A stretch of 64,000 nucleotides of DNA from positions 1,127,592-1,191,591 of the forward strand of contig CBDAQP010000001.1 in the NCBI GenBank assembly GCA_965199245.1, read 5' to 3'. Positions 54,910-64,000 of the stretch are shown in pieces. Each line of letters opens with the position of its first letter. Position 1 is the first letter of the stretch. The DNA is from Carbonatibacter sp965199245. GTDB lineage: Bacteria; Pseudomonadota; Alphaproteobacteria; Kiloniellales; Kiloniellaceae. The notes under the pieces are model-generated. The model searched no databases, was not told the DNA's origin, and saw nothing but the letters and a program-made list of their open reading frames with translations. The translations under genes were made by a program, and so were the position numbers.

Positions 54910-56070
54910 ATGTGGTTTCGGAACAGAAAATTTGTTGATTTTGCGCTTCAGTCCGTTTTTTTGTTGTTTGTCGTCGTATTGATTGTGTCTGCTTTTGTCA
55001 TCGGGCGCAATAATATGGAGGCGCAGGGCCTTACGGGTGATTTTGGTTTTCTGGAACGTTCGACGGGGTGGAATATTAACTTTACCCTTTTGGATTATTC
55101 AACGCGTGACAGTTATAGTCGCGCTTTGAGTATCGGTTTGTTGAATACGCTTTTTTTGGGCGTTATTTCCTTGGCCTTTGGGACAGTGATTGGGCTTTCT
55201 GTCGCCTCTGCGCGTTTGTCACGCAATAAGTTGCTGTCGTCTTTGGGGGGGGCTTATGTTGATACCTTCCGTAATATTCCGTTGATCCTGCAGGGCTTGT
55301 TTTGGTACGCGGTTTTGACGAACTTGCCCCGGGCCAAACAGGCGATTAGTCCGGTTGAAGGGGTATTTTTATCCAGCCGTGGCTTTTACTTTCCCGGTCT
55401 CAATGTCACGGGCGGGTCTGTTGCCGTGGCGATTACTGTGATTGTCGCCTTCGTCGGAGTGGCCTTGTGGGTGGCCTCTGCCCGCAAAACGGCGCGCTGG
55501 CCGGATCAAAAGCGGCGCAGGGTTTGGGTGTCCGTGCTCGTAGTGGGGGTGGTTGTCACAACCCTTGTTCTTTCTGCGGGGCGCATTCCTGACACGGATC
55601 TTTTTTCGGTTCCTTATCTTAAGGGCTTTAATCTGCGTGACGGTGTTCGGATATCGCCAGAGTTGATGGCAGGAATTTTGACCATTTCGCTTTATGGTGC
55701 GGCCTTTATTGCGGAGATTTTCCGCGCGGGTCTGTTGTCCATTTCCCAAGGCATGGGGGAGGCAGGCGCGGCACTTGGTTTGCGGGCCTATCAGGTTTTT
55801 TTCCGTATTCGGTTGCCGTTGGCTATCCGCGCGGTTTTGCCGACATTGACGAACCAGTATATTTGGTTGATGAAGGCGACGACCATTGGGATTGCCATTG
55901 GATTCGCTGATTTCTTTATGGTTGTTGCTGTTTCGATCAGTCAGGCTGGGCAGACCATGAATCTCTTGTTGCTTTTGTTTCTTGGGTTCTGGTTGCTTAA
56001 TCTGGCTGTTTCTATGCTCGCGAATTGGATTGATAAAAAGATCGCGCTCAAAGGGACTCAGAACAGATGA
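54910..56070 (+). CDS. aapQ: General L-amino acid ABC transporter, permease
   Basis: 386 residues from the ATG at 54910 (AGAG nearby; the frame is open further upstream through the hairpin, which is unlikely to be coding). It starts MWFRNRKFVDFALQSVFLLF. Eight or so membrane segments are visible, e.g. VFLLFVVVLIVSAFVIG and LLLLLFLGFWLLNLAVSML. The EAA coupling loop is QGMGEAGAALGLRAYQVFFR, followed by RLPLAIRAVLPTLTNQYIWL. The internal NIPLILQGLFWYAVL block is typical of AapQ/BztB. It forms the inner-membrane channel with AapM. Its stop overlaps aapM by 4 bases. Confidence 0.93.
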   Translation: MWFRNRKFVDFALQSVFLLFVVVLIVSAFVIGRNNMEAQGLTGDFGFLERSTGWNINFTLLDYSTRDSYSRALSIGLLNTLFLGVISLAFGTVIGLSVASARLSRNKLLSSLGGAYVDTFRNIPLILQGLFWYAVLTNLPRAKQAISPVEGVFLSSRGFYFPGLNVTGGSVAVAITVIVAFVGVALWVASARKTARWPDQKRRRVWVSVLVVGVVVTTLVLSAGRIPDTDLFSVPYLKGFNLRDGVRISPELMAGILTISLYGAAFIAEIFRAGLLSISQGMGEAGAALGLRAYQVFFRIRLPLAIRAVLPTLTNQYIWLMKATTIGIAIGFADFFMVVAVSISQAGQTMNLLLLLFLGFWLLNLAVSMLANWIDKKIALKGTQNR

Positions 56071-57128
56071 ATATTTTTGCGCTAAAAATTGAACAGATTC
56101 GGGGCGATTACTTTTCGACCCGTTTTGATGCCATTGTTTCCTGCCTTTGTCTGGTTTTGGTTGCGTGGGGTGGATGGTCATTTTTTGACTGGGGCTTGCT
56201 CAATGCCAAATTTTCTGCGGAGCAAGGCTTTGATGGTTGTCGTGCCGTTTCAGGGGCTTGTTGGGCTGTTATTGACGACCGTGCCCGACTGATTTTCTTT
56301 GGACTTTATCCTTACGAGGAACAATGGCGTTCCGCGCTGGCCTGTTTGGTCATTGTTTTGGTCACTATCTTATCCTGTATGCCGTCCTTTTGGACAGCCA
56401 AGCGACTGACGATACTGTGGTTGGCGGGTTTTGGGGTTTTCTATGTTCTGATGCGCGGTGGTGTTTTTGGTATGACCGAAGTCCTCGAGTCAGAATGGGG
56501 CGGATTGGCCCTCACGCTGTTTATTTTCAGCGCGGTCTGTATTGTCGGGATGCCGATGTCGATCGTCTTTGCCCTTTTGCGTCAGTCGCAATATCGGGTG
56601 ATTGCCACGACGATGGCTCTGATTATCGAAGGCATTCGTGCTTTGCCGTTGTTGGGTGTTATGTTCGCGGCGGCGATGGTGCTGACTTTTGTCCTGCCTG
56701 ACTGGTTGCATGGGGATAAACTTTACCGTGTGATTTTTGGCTACGCGCTGTTTTTTGCCTGCTATCAGGCAGAAATCATTCGCGGTGGGATACAGTCACT
56801 TCCTGCGGGGCAGGAAGAAGCTGCCAAAGCCCTGGGCCTGAATTATTTTCAGCGCACGGGCTATATTATCCTGCCACAGGCATTTCGCAATGCCTTGCCA
56901 CCGACAATTAGCCAGATTGTTGTGACTTTTAAGGAAACGTCTCTGGTCTATATCGTGGGCTTTTTTGATTTGCTGACCTCTGGGAAAGCATCTTTTTCTG
57001 CGGGTGAGTGGACGGCGACCTATGTCGAAGTCTATTTTTTCGTCGCGTTGATCTATTTTTCTTTTGTCTTCAGTCTGTCGCGCTATGGGGCCTATCTTGA
57101 AACCCGTTTGCGTGTTGGACAAAACTAG
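56067..57128 (+). CDS. aapM: General L-amino acid ABC transporter, permease
   Basis: 353 residues with multiple membrane segments (IVSCLCLVLVAWGGWSFF, ALACLVIVLVTILSCM, LFIFSAVCIVGMPMSIVFAL). The EAA loop is GQEEAAKALGLNYFQRTGYI, preceded by YQAEIIRGGIQSLP, which is a strong HisMQ-family signature, and followed by LPQAFRNALPPTISQIV. RALPLLGVMFAAAM is typical of AapM/BztC. Start ATG within the ATGA overlap with aapQ. It pairs with AapQ as a heterodimeric channel energised by AapP. Confidence 0.94.
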   Translation: MNIFALKIEQIRGDYFSTRFDAIVSCLCLVLVAWGGWSFFDWGLLNAKFSAEQGFDGCRAVSGACWAVIDDRARLIFFGLYPYEEQWRSALACLVIVLVTILSCMPSFWTAKRLTILWLAGFGVFYVLMRGGVFGMTEVLESEWGGLALTLFIFSAVCIVGMPMSIVFALLRQSQYRVIATTMALIIEGIRALPLLGVMFAAAMVLTFVLPDWLHGDKLYRVIFGYALFFACYQAEIIRGGIQSLPAGQEEAAKALGLNYFQRTGYIILPQAFRNALPPTISQIVVTFKETSLVYIVGFFDLLTSGKASFSAGEWTATYVEVYFFVALIYFSFVFSLSRYGAYLETRLRVGQN

Positions 57129-57140
57129 AGGCTTGAATCG

Positions 57141-57890
57141 ATGAGTCAAAATGAAACTGTTGCGGTCAAGATTACTGATCTGAACAAGTATTACGGGTCA
57201 TTCCACGCGCTTTGTGATATCAATCTTTCGGTCAAAAAAGGTGAAAAGATTGTGATTTGCGGGCCGTCGGGTTCGGGAAAATCAACCTTGATCCGTTGTA
57301 TCAACCGCTTGGAAGAGCACCAGCAGGGATCGATCAATGTTCTGGGGACAGAACTCAATGATGATCTGGGAAATGTGGATGAAATCCGTCGCGAAGTTGG
57401 TATGGTTTTCCAGCACTTTAACCTCTTCCCTCACTTGACGGTTCTTGAAAACTGCGTTCTTGCCCCCGTTTTGGTGCGGAAGATCCCCCGTGTCGAGGCC
57501 GAAGCCGTTGCCATGGAATACCTCGCCAAGGTCAAAATTCCAGACCAGGCCCGTAAGTTTCCCGGTGAACTCTCAGGTGGTCAGCAACAGCGCGTGGCGA
57601 TTGCCCGTGCGCTCTGCATGAAACCCGAGGTCATGTTGTTTGACGAACCGACGTCTGCCCTTGACCCGGAAATGATTTCCGAAGTTTTGGACGTCATGAC
57701 TACGCTGGCACAGGAAGGCATGACCATGCTCTGTGTTACTCACGAAATGGGCTTCGCCCGCCAGGTTGCGGATCGTGTGATTTTTATGGCAGAGGGGCAA
57801 ATTATCGAAGAAGCAGACCCGGAAACCTTTTTCAACACCCCTCAGAGCGAGCGAACAAAAACCTTTTTGTCCCAGATTCTTAACCACTGA
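57141..57890 (+). CDS. aapP: General L-amino acid ABC transporter, ATP-binding protein
   Basis: 249 residues. It begins with KITDLNKYYGSFHALCDINL. Walker A is CGPSGSGKSTLIRCINRLEE, Q-loop VFQHFNLFPHLTVLENC, signature LSGGQQQRVAIARALC, Walker B VMLFDEPTSALDPEMISEVL and switch VTHEMGFARQVADRVIFM. This is the GlnQ/AapP class of polar amino-acid importers. It ends the operon 12 bases after aapM. The 133 bases after its stop contain no recognisable gene. Confidence 0.96.
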   Translation: MSQNETVAVKITDLNKYYGSFHALCDINLSVKKGEKIVICGPSGSGKSTLIRCINRLEEHQQGSINVLGTELNDDLGNVDEIRREVGMVFQHFNLFPHLTVLENCVLAPVLVRKIPRVEAEAVAMEYLAKVKIPDQARKFPGELSGGQQQRVAIARALCMKPEVMLFDEPTSALDPEMISEVLDVMTTLAQEGMTMLCVTHEMGFARQVADRVIFMAEGQIIEEADPETFFNTPQSERTKTFLSQILNH

Positions 57891-58023
57891 CCGAAATAGC
57901 CGTAACTCCCGCAGATGGTCAATGAGGCAAACTATCTTGCACAGAGGTCGGCTTGACGAGGCTACTGACTGTTTGTCTTTGCGAGGACGGGGAGCCTAAT
58001 CTTTTTGATCTCGTGGCAGGTGG

Positions 58024-58213
58024 GTGACGATCTGGTGGTCTGTGAAAGGCAGTTCTGTGTTAAGTGCCGTTGAATTATGCGCTGGTGCAGGTGGTCTTTC
58101 ACTCAGGTTTAAACAGGCTGGTTTTCAGCCTGAGGTTCTTGTTGATGATGACCAGCAAGCCTGTGCAACGCTCCGTTTAAATCGACCACAATGGAACACA
58201 GTTCAGGCGGAGG
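58024..58213 (+). pseudogene. C5-cytosine DNA methyltransferase, 5' fragment
   Basis: Encodes SAVELCAGAGGLSLRFKQAG then FQPEVLVDDDQQACATLRLN and RPQWN. This is motif I (SAM binding, ELCAGAGG) and motif II of Dcm-type methyltransferases. It stops at about 58213, where the IS1031-like fragment begins. The catalytic PC motif IV and target-recognition region are missing. The start is uncertain: GTG at 58024, or an internal GTG before SAVELCAG. Confidence 0.85.
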
Positions 58214-58556
58214 GAGAAACCACAAAAGCGGCGGAACGAAGCCCGGTCATCCAGCGCATCGGCCAGCTTCACATCATCAGACCACCGCCCCAAAAGCAGG
58301 GCCTTCAGCAAACACAGGGGCGGCCAACCCGCTTCGCCTTTGGATGCGGAGGAAATATCCGACAGATGATGATCAGGCATCGTCCAGGCGACCAGGCCGA
58401 CAAGGTCATCAGGATCGCTTCTTTTCCCATCAAGGGAAAAATGCTCCTGACCAATCTTACGACGCGCCATCAATCCGATCCTCCCAAACTCTTCTATCAA
58501 TTAAGACAATCACAAAACAGCAGACCCGTCAAGTGATATCCGCGCACAGGTCTCAT
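58214..58556 (-). mobile_element. IS1031-like element fragment
   Basis: Mirror-orientation match to 42910-43250 (MARRKIGQEHFSLDGKRSDP, KALLLGRWSDDVKLADALDD), with the terminal repeat at 58556. Homology ends at FCGFS where the methyltransferase fragment begins. Confidence 0.88.
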
Positions 58557-58580
58557 AAGTCAAATTTTCTGAAAGTTGGT
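58557..58580. repeat. IS630 right-end remnant at the inverted-repeat boundary
   Basis: TTTTCTGAAAGTTGGTATA resembles the right end of the IS630 copies (GAAAATTGGTAT at 31412). It coincides with the inner edge of the right repeat arm. Confidence 0.6.
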
Positions 58581-58653
58581 ATAAGCGACCCGCATCCGCC
58601 GACGCGCATTCAATGGAAGATGAGCTTTGGCGGATGCTGCGTTATTCATGCCA

Positions 58654-60201
58654 TCAATCGTCGCCAAAAATCTCTTGGTAAAGATCGCCGAAACGTGCGG
58701 CTTCGTCGTCCGTCAGCATATGGAATTCTTTTGACCGGGCGCGCTTTGAGAGTTGCCCATCATTTTGTTTCAAAAAGTTGAACAGCAGGTCGATCATAGA
58801 GGCGGGCATTTCGGCGATGCTCTCAACCTGCGTGCGGAATTGATCGTAGCGCTCCAGGAAGGCGGCTTCTTCGGGCAGATCATGTTCAATGGTCTGCTGT
58901 ACGCATTCGAATAAGAACTCCGCATGCGGGGTCGCATCAAAGAAGCGATAGAAATCGCCTGTCTCATTGAGAACTTCGACATTCATCTTCGTCGTTGGCT
59001 GCCAATCAACCAGTGGCAGCAAGCGCGCCGAATAGCTCTCTAACACGCGGCGATACTCGTCGATCCGATCCAAAATTGCGGCGGATACTGGGAAGACCAG
59101 TCCCGGAGGGTTGAAAACGCGTGCGCTCAAAACATGGTGGATCAAATAGCGATGTATCCGCCCGTTCCCGTCCTCGAAAGGGTGGATATAGACAAAGCCG
59201 AACGCCAGGATCGCCGCAGCGATCACCGGATCGATCCCGTGCGCATGATCATGATCGAAGGCGATCAGCCCGCGCACCAGATCGGGCAGGTCTTCGTGTC
59301 GTGCGCTGATGTGATCCGGCAGGGGCATACGCGTGCCTTGTTCATGCTCGCCGACGAAACCGCCTTCGTTGCGGAAACCCATCCTGATAAAGCAGTTGTC
59401 TTTACCGATGACGATCTGTTGCAAACGCAAAAACTCGGCCTCATCGAGCGGGTGCTTTCCAGCTTCGCCGATGGCTTTCCCCCATTTTTGGATACGGTCA
59501 TGAGGCGGGGCTTCGCCTTCTATCGCGTAGCTGGATTTGGAGTCTTTGAGCAACAAGAAGGCTGCCGTGCGCGCCAGAATGTCACCGGATATTTTGCCAA
59601 TAACGGCATGGGCTTGCGCATCGAGCTTCATGTCTGTGAAACGGGTAAGCTTGTCGGTGCGGCGAACCATCGGACAAAAATCCGGGGAGCCGGGTAGATT
59701 GTTGCGCACCCGGTGCCGGGTCGAGGTTACGCCTTTGACGGCCCATTGCAGCTTGGGATCAATGATCTCGGCATAGGTCCCGGTCTTGGCATCCGGGAGG
59801 TCGAGCTCTTGGCCGAGGAGCCATTCATACAAAAACCAGACGCGGCGCATATAGGCACTGTTGGGTTTGGATTTGATGATGGCTTCAAGTCCGCCGGAAG
59901 GGATCGCCTGGAACAGGCGTTTCAGGATGGCCAGATCAAGCCCTTCATATTTGAGAGCAAAGGTCAGATGCCCTTCGAGCGTTGCCGCCGGTTCGTGGCG
60001 TGGCGTGTAGATGCGCCACCCATCTGCTTCATAGACTTTGTGTCGGGAACCAATCGCACATAGGGTAAGGGGCAACGGCACATGCAGCGCAAAGGCGTCG
60101 ATCAGCGCAGAATAGCCGACAGGCAAAGCGGTTTCAGGAAGGCGACTCTCCTGAAAAACACTGACTGATCCTGAAAACTGTTGCTCTGCCGCTTGCTCCA
60201 T
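58654..60201 (-). CDS. Fic-family protein, second identical copy of Fic B
   Basis: Same 515-residue protein as at 28718-30265, with no difference seen. The Fic loop HPFEDGNGRIHR and inhibitory SYAIEG are intact. It carries the same 49-bp operator repeats upstream. Two identical copies double the gene dose and could act as recombination substrates. Confidence 0.9.
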   Translation of the reverse strand: MEQAAEQQFSGSVSVFQESRLPETALPVGYSALIDAFALHVPLPLTLCAIGSRHKVYEADGWRIYTPRHEPAATLEGHLTFALKYEGLDLAILKRLFQAIPSGGLEAIIKSKPNSAYMRRVWFLYEWLLGQELDLPDAKTGTYAEIIDPKLQWAVKGVTSTRHRVRNNLPGSPDFCPMVRRTDKLTRFTDMKLDAQAHAVIGKISGDILARTAAFLLLKDSKSSYAIEGEAPPHDRIQKWGKAIGEAGKHPLDEAEFLRLQQIVIGKDNCFIRMGFRNEGGFVGEHEQGTRMPLPDHISARHEDLPDLVRGLIAFDHDHAHGIDPVIAAAILAFGFVYIHPFEDGNGRIHRYLIHHVLSARVFNPPGLVFPVSAAILDRIDEYRRVLESYSARLLPLVDWQPTTKMNVEVLNETGDFYRFFDATPHAEFLFECVQQTIEHDLPEEAAFLERYDQFRTQVESIAEMPASMIDLLFNFLKQNDGQLSKRARSKEFHMLTDDEAARFGDLYQEIFGDD

Positions 60202-60312
60202 GAAAATCGCTTACACCTTGTGAAATCTTGTCAACGGCCCATCATCTCATGAAAAACGCTTACAAAAAATGAAATTTGGTTTCTTTGGGGTGCTTTTCTG
60301 AAATTCGCTTAC
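60199..60312 (-). promoter_or_regulatory. 49-bp-period repeats before the second Fic B copy
   Basis: Exact mirror of 28607-28720: three GTAAGCG repeats on the minus strand, the one nearest the gene containing the start codon at 60201. Confidence 0.8.
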
Positions 60313-60455
60313 TTTCACCCTGAAAAGGGCTCGTCCGCCAGGATGGGTGGACGAAAATTTTGCTCTGCCATGGATTGCCGCTTACGCGGCAACCTCCGTG
60401 GACTCGTCAAGTTGGGGCTGTTGGCTGTGCAGAAAATCTGCGGCACGCTGCGCGT

Positions 60456-60644
60456 GGGCGGCCCCGGTCGAAAATGTCTGGCAATATTTGCGACAAAACC
60501 GGCTGTCAAACCGCGTCTTTCAGGACCAGATCGTTTCCCTCTGTTGTGACGCATGGAACAACCTCACCGAAAGACCATCGAAAATCAGGTCCATTGGATA
60601 CAGAAAATGGGCCCATGGGTTCTGACTTTCAGGAATTGGTATCA
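60456..60644 (+). mobile_element. IS630 3' end fragment (mirror copy)
   Basis: Mirror of 28275-28463. Rightward C-terminal transposase block ENVWQYLRQNRLSNRVFQ and end GGAATTGGTAT. The adjoining 60644-60849 mirrors the unidentified gene tail and hairpin of the left arm. Confidence 0.8.
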
Positions 60645-60930
60645 AAGACATGATCGACACAAGCCTTGTCAATGTCCGCAGACAAAAGCAGCAGATCAAA
60701 CGCCAGTCCCGTGAAGACGAGGCTGAAGATTGATCCCAGCCACCCCGTCAGTCCCGACAGGCACCTGTCAGGACGCAGCTCCAGCCCCATAGGCAATCAA
60801 AGGAGCTGGACGGGGCAAGGAGGCCCACGCAGCACAGGCTGTGGGGCCTCTCTTTAACGACACCTTGGCGGCCTCGCATGTCTGCGAGTTGATCGACACA
60901 TCACAGCAGCCTGATGGGGCAGCTGCTGTT

Positions 60931-61029
60931 TCGGGTATAATCGGGTATTTTTGCCGGTATAGGTCGTCTCCTGCCCAATGCCATATCACAATAATAGCCA
61001 GAAATAGAGCTTTGCATAACCTTATATGC
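60931..61029 (+). promoter_or_regulatory. Candidate operator before the second Fic A copy
   Basis: TCGGGTAT at 60931 and 60941, CCGGTAT at 60954, and the dyad GCATA-ACCTTA-TATGC at 61014-61029. Mirror of 27890-27988. Confidence 0.4.
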
Positions 61030-61096
61030 GTAAAATTCCCAAATTTTTCTTGTTAACTGGGTGAATTTCTCTAATGTATCCGTAGGAGTATGTTTA

Positions 61097-62614
61097 ATGC
61101 CGGATTTTTCCACCCCCAGCTGGCCAGAGGCCTTTGTTTCCGATACTAGCATCAGCCGGGCGGTGAGCCGCGCTGTGCAAGCAGGAAAGCTTCGCAAGCT
61201 GGCCTCACGGCTTTATACCCGGAATTTAACCGATACGGACGAGGCCATCATCCGCCGCAATTTGTGGCCGATTGTAGCAGGCTATTTCCCCGGCGGGCTG
61301 GTTGCGGATCGCACCGCCTTGGAGAATGCCCCGGCCAAGGATGGCTCCATCTGCCTGGTCACGACCAAGGGTGCTGATATAGACCTGCCGCGCCTCACCT
61401 TGCGGCCTCGCCGGGGTGAGGGGCCTCTGCCCTCAGATCAGCCGTTCATCAATGGCCTGTATCTCAGCTCCACGGCGCGGGCATTTCTGGAGAATATGCG
61501 CGCCTCGCGCAGCCGTGGCGGTCAGTTGCCGAGAACCCTTACCCAAGAAGAAATCGAAGAAAGGCTGGAAAAAATTCTGCGCATCAGTGGGGAGGATAGC
61601 CTCAACCAATTGCGCGATGAAATTCGCAGTCTCGCACCTGCGCTTGACCTGAAGGAAGAAGCGCAAAAGCTGGATAGCTTGATTGGCAGCCTGCTCGGCA
61701 CCCGCGAAGCGGCTTTGAATGCCCCGGCAGCACTGGCCCGGCATGCAGGCCGCCCTTATGATCCGCCGCGCCTGGAATTATTCCAGACCCTGCATACGGC
61801 ATTGCGTACCCATCCGCCTATCATTCGCTTGACCCCGGAGCGGGATAGCACCGCTCAGGCCACGCTGGCTTTTTTTGAAGCCTATTTCTCCAACTTCATT
61901 GAAGGCACAGAATTTGCGGTGGAAGAAGCCGCCGATATTGTGTTTGAAGGCCGTATCCCTGCTGAACGGCCTCAGGATGCCCACGATGTGCTGGGCACTT
62001 GGCGGCTGGTATCAGATACCGATGCCTTGCGCCAGCTCCCCAAGCACTTTGATGATCTGGTCGCCCAGCTGAAATCGCGCCATGCCATCGTCATGAGCAG
62101 TCGCCCTGACAAGCGGCCTGGCGAATTCAAGCTCACTGGCAACCGGGCAGGGTCAACCACTTTTGTCGAACCGGAGCTGGTGCTGGGCACCATGGAGCAA
62201 GGGTTTGCGCTGTATCACAGCCTAGAATCGCCCTTTGCCCGCGCCGTGTTCATGATGTTCCTGATCTCGGAAATTCATCCCTTTGCCGATGGCAATGGCC
62301 GCCTTGCCCGGATCATGATGAATGCCGAACTCATCGCCGCTGGGGAAGAGCGCATGCTTATCCCGACCATCTACCGTAATAACTATCTCAGCACCCTCAA
62401 AGCCCTCTCTCAAACCGGACGGCCAGAACCGCTAATCCGCACTCTGGATTATGCTCAGAAATGGACTTGCGCCATCCCTTGGCAAACGCTTACACCCACC
62501 CGGCATATCCTCACCGACTGCCATGCCTTTCTTGACCCCAGCGAGGCAGATGCAAGCGGCATTCGTCTTACCATTCCAACTTCATTTAACACCGACAGGC
62601 ACGCTAATGGCTGA
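61097..62614 (+). CDS. Fic-domain protein with AbiEi-like head, second identical copy of Fic A
   Basis: Same 505-residue protein as at 26305-27822. GGAG lies 8 bases before the ATG at 61097. Fic loop HPFADGNGRLAR and SNFIEG are intact. The stop overlaps the truncated hsdM start by 8 bases, as in the left arm. Confidence 0.9.
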   Translation: MPDFSTPSWPEAFVSDTSISRAVSRAVQAGKLRKLASRLYTRNLTDTDEAIIRRNLWPIVAGYFPGGLVADRTALENAPAKDGSICLVTTKGADIDLPRLTLRPRRGEGPLPSDQPFINGLYLSSTARAFLENMRASRSRGGQLPRTLTQEEIEERLEKILRISGEDSLNQLRDEIRSLAPALDLKEEAQKLDSLIGSLLGTREAALNAPAALARHAGRPYDPPRLELFQTLHTALRTHPPIIRLTPERDSTAQATLAFFEAYFSNFIEGTEFAVEEAADIVFEGRIPAERPQDAHDVLGTWRLVSDTDALRQLPKHFDDLVAQLKSRHAIVMSSRPDKRPGEFKLTGNRAGSTTFVEPELVLGTMEQGFALYHSLESPFARAVFMMFLISEIHPFADGNGRLARIMMNAELIAAGEERMLIPTIYRNNYLSTLKALSQTGRPEPLIRTLDYAQKWTCAIPWQTLTPTRHILTDCHAFLDPSEADASGIRLTIPTSFNTDRHANG

Positions 62615-63074
62615 TACAAAAATCGACAATCTCGGCTCACTCACTTGGTCTATCGCTGAAATCCTACGCGGGGACTTCAAGCAATCTGAATATGGTAAGG
62701 TCGTCCTGTCGTTTGTGGTGCTGCGCCGCCTCGACTGCCTGCTGGAAAAGACCAAGCAGGCCGTACTGGATGCCGAAGCCTCACTGCCCGGTGAGATCGA
62801 TGACGATACCCGAGATATGATCCTGTTCGATGCTGCAGGGGACAATATCCGAGTTTACAACACCAGCCGTTTTACCTTCGCAAGTTTGCGTGGCCAAGAC
62901 CTGTGCGACCTGCACAAGAATTTGGTCGCCTATGTCACCGCCTTCTCCGATGTCCGTGACATCTTTCTTGAGAAATTCCGTTTCACCGATCCTGAAGCGC
63001 TTGAATGACGGCAACATCCTGTTTCAGGTGTTCGAGCGTTTCTGCACCATTGATCTGCACCCGGACACCGTCTC
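62607..63074 (+). pseudogene. Truncated type I hsdM, mirror copy
   Basis: Identical to the fragment at 25845-26312: HsdM N-terminal domain, frameshift before RLNDGN, and loss of the rest at the IS630 end at 63075. Because both arms share the frameshift and the IS junction, the damage predates the duplication. Confidence 0.85.
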
Positions 63075-64000
63075 ATACCAATTCCTGAAAGTTAGAACCC
63101 ATGGGCCCATTTTCTGTACCCAATGGACCTGATTTTCCATGGCCTGTCGGTGAGATTATTCCATGCGTCACAACAGAGGGAAACGATCTGGTCCTGAAAG
63201 ACGCGGTTTGACAGCCAGTTTTGTCGCAAATATTGCCAGACATTTTCGATCGGGGCAGGGCTGCGTGGCGGCAACAGGGTGATATTGTCGGGAATATCCA
63301 GTTTGCCGGTGGTGTGCCAGCCCGCCTTGTCAAGGATAATGACAGCAACCGGGTTCGACCTGTGACGATATTTCTTCCAGGTGCCCTTGCATCCCGCAGG
63401 TATTGCACTGCGGCAGGACAAGCGCGGCCCCCCCGGGCGGGGCAGATCGCCCCGAATATCCAGGCGGATTTTGTGCGCTGGTCTTTTGCTGCCACAGGCC
63501 GTGTGCCCTGTTTGGCCCACCATGCTGTTCTTCTGGCCAACACGCGCCTCATCCTGCCACCAGATGTCCAGCGGGACAGCCGGACCAATTCTGGCGTGCA
63601 GGGAGGCTATTTCGGCGGGGAAGTTTTTTTAAATGCGTCAATCGCATGCCCGTTCTGGCCATGATGACGCAGTCGGGCCGTCAATGTCCTGTATCCATGT
63701 TTGCGCAAGGTGGCACTCAGGCAACTTTCGCTGATGCTGAGGCGATAGTCCTCCCATAACCACTGCGCCAGATCCAGAAGTCGCCAGCGCACCATCGATA
63801 GCAGGCAATGGCCCTGTTTCAACGCGGGCAATCAGGGCAGCAAGCCGGGCCTCACTGGCCGGTCGCCCGCTCCTCGACCGCTGCAAAAGCCCGTCCGGAC
63901 CTTCTGCATTGAAACGCAACACCCAATCACGAACAATTTGACGACCAACGCCGCGCGGCTTCACTGCGACTGCCGCCATCATAGATGACTGCAAGGGCAA
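63075..64000 (-). mobile_element. IS630-type element, mirror copy, cut by window end
   Basis: Reverse complement of 24919-25844. Leftward frameshifted transposase with the same lesions. The left end of the transposase gene and the second terminal repeat lie beyond the window. Confidence 0.9.

Larger units (their letters stand above)
58576..64000. repeat. Right arm of the >5.4 kb inverted repeat
   Basis: Reverse complement of 24919-30343. All frames compared are identical. Identity with the left arm is lost on the inner side at 58575. The outer side continues past the window end, inside IS630. Confidence 0.95.

Overview
The window looks like a piece of an alphaproteobacterial chromosome, most like a Rhodospirillales-type genome. 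Supporting content: glmU next to glmS, MlaC/MlaA-type envelope genes, a complete aapJQMP amino-acid ABC operon, tandem cysteine desulfurases with an adrenodoxin-type ferredoxin and mnmA, an MnmA/CysE block and a tesA-ybbA-ybbP-like locus. This is inferred from gene content only; no rRNA or tRNA was seen and no species is claimed. The genome here is heavily invaded by insertion sequences. At least five IS types are present (two IS630-superfamily types, three IS5-superfamily types, plus IS481 and IS3 remnants), and nearly all are decayed by frameshifts.

Layout. 1-811: IS630 remnant. 967-10524: housekeeping genes (glmU, glmS, ettA, mlaC, mlaA, a coiled-coil protein, a rhodanese, metZ). 10949-17976: a complete four-gene restriction operon read leftward (hsdM, hsdS, prrC, hsdR). 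The third gene matches the anticodon nuclease PrrC, so this is a prr-type two-tier defence locus: restriction, backed by tRNA cleavage if restriction is blocked. 18118-25844: nested IS elements around dusA, a truncated sugar-binding protein and a DUF2786 gene. 24919-30343: a 5.4 kb module with two Fic-domain genes and a truncated hsdM. An apparently identical copy sits in inverted orientation at 58576-64000 and runs off the window. 31498-36730: CDF metal efflux gene with a divergent merR, a frameshifted YbbP-like permease, its ATPase, and tesA. 36848-44426: a FkbM-type methyltransferase gene split by about 6.8 kb of nested IS DNA that also carries a third Fic gene and an Abi-like remnant. 44708-57890: intact metabolism (aldo/keto reductase, universal stress protein, GntR regulator, anmK, hydrolase, cysE, two cysteine desulfurases, ferredoxin, mnmA, aapJQMP). 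58024-58556: a C5 methyltransferase fragment cut by an IS.

How parts work together. The accessory regions are defence-like: a PrrC-guarded type IC system, a second broken type I system whose hsdM overlaps a Fic gene, three Fic proteins, an Abi-like remnant and a C5 methyltransferase remnant. The most unusual signal is regulatory. Two different fic genes are preceded by strictly periodic direct repeats with a shared TAAGCG core: four copies every 24 bp before the gene at 39653, and three copies every 49 bp before the gene at 28718, where the last copy contains the start codon. These look like operators for self-regulation by the Fic proteins, two of which carry winged-helix-like heads. The large inverted repeat could let the 28 kb between its arms flip.
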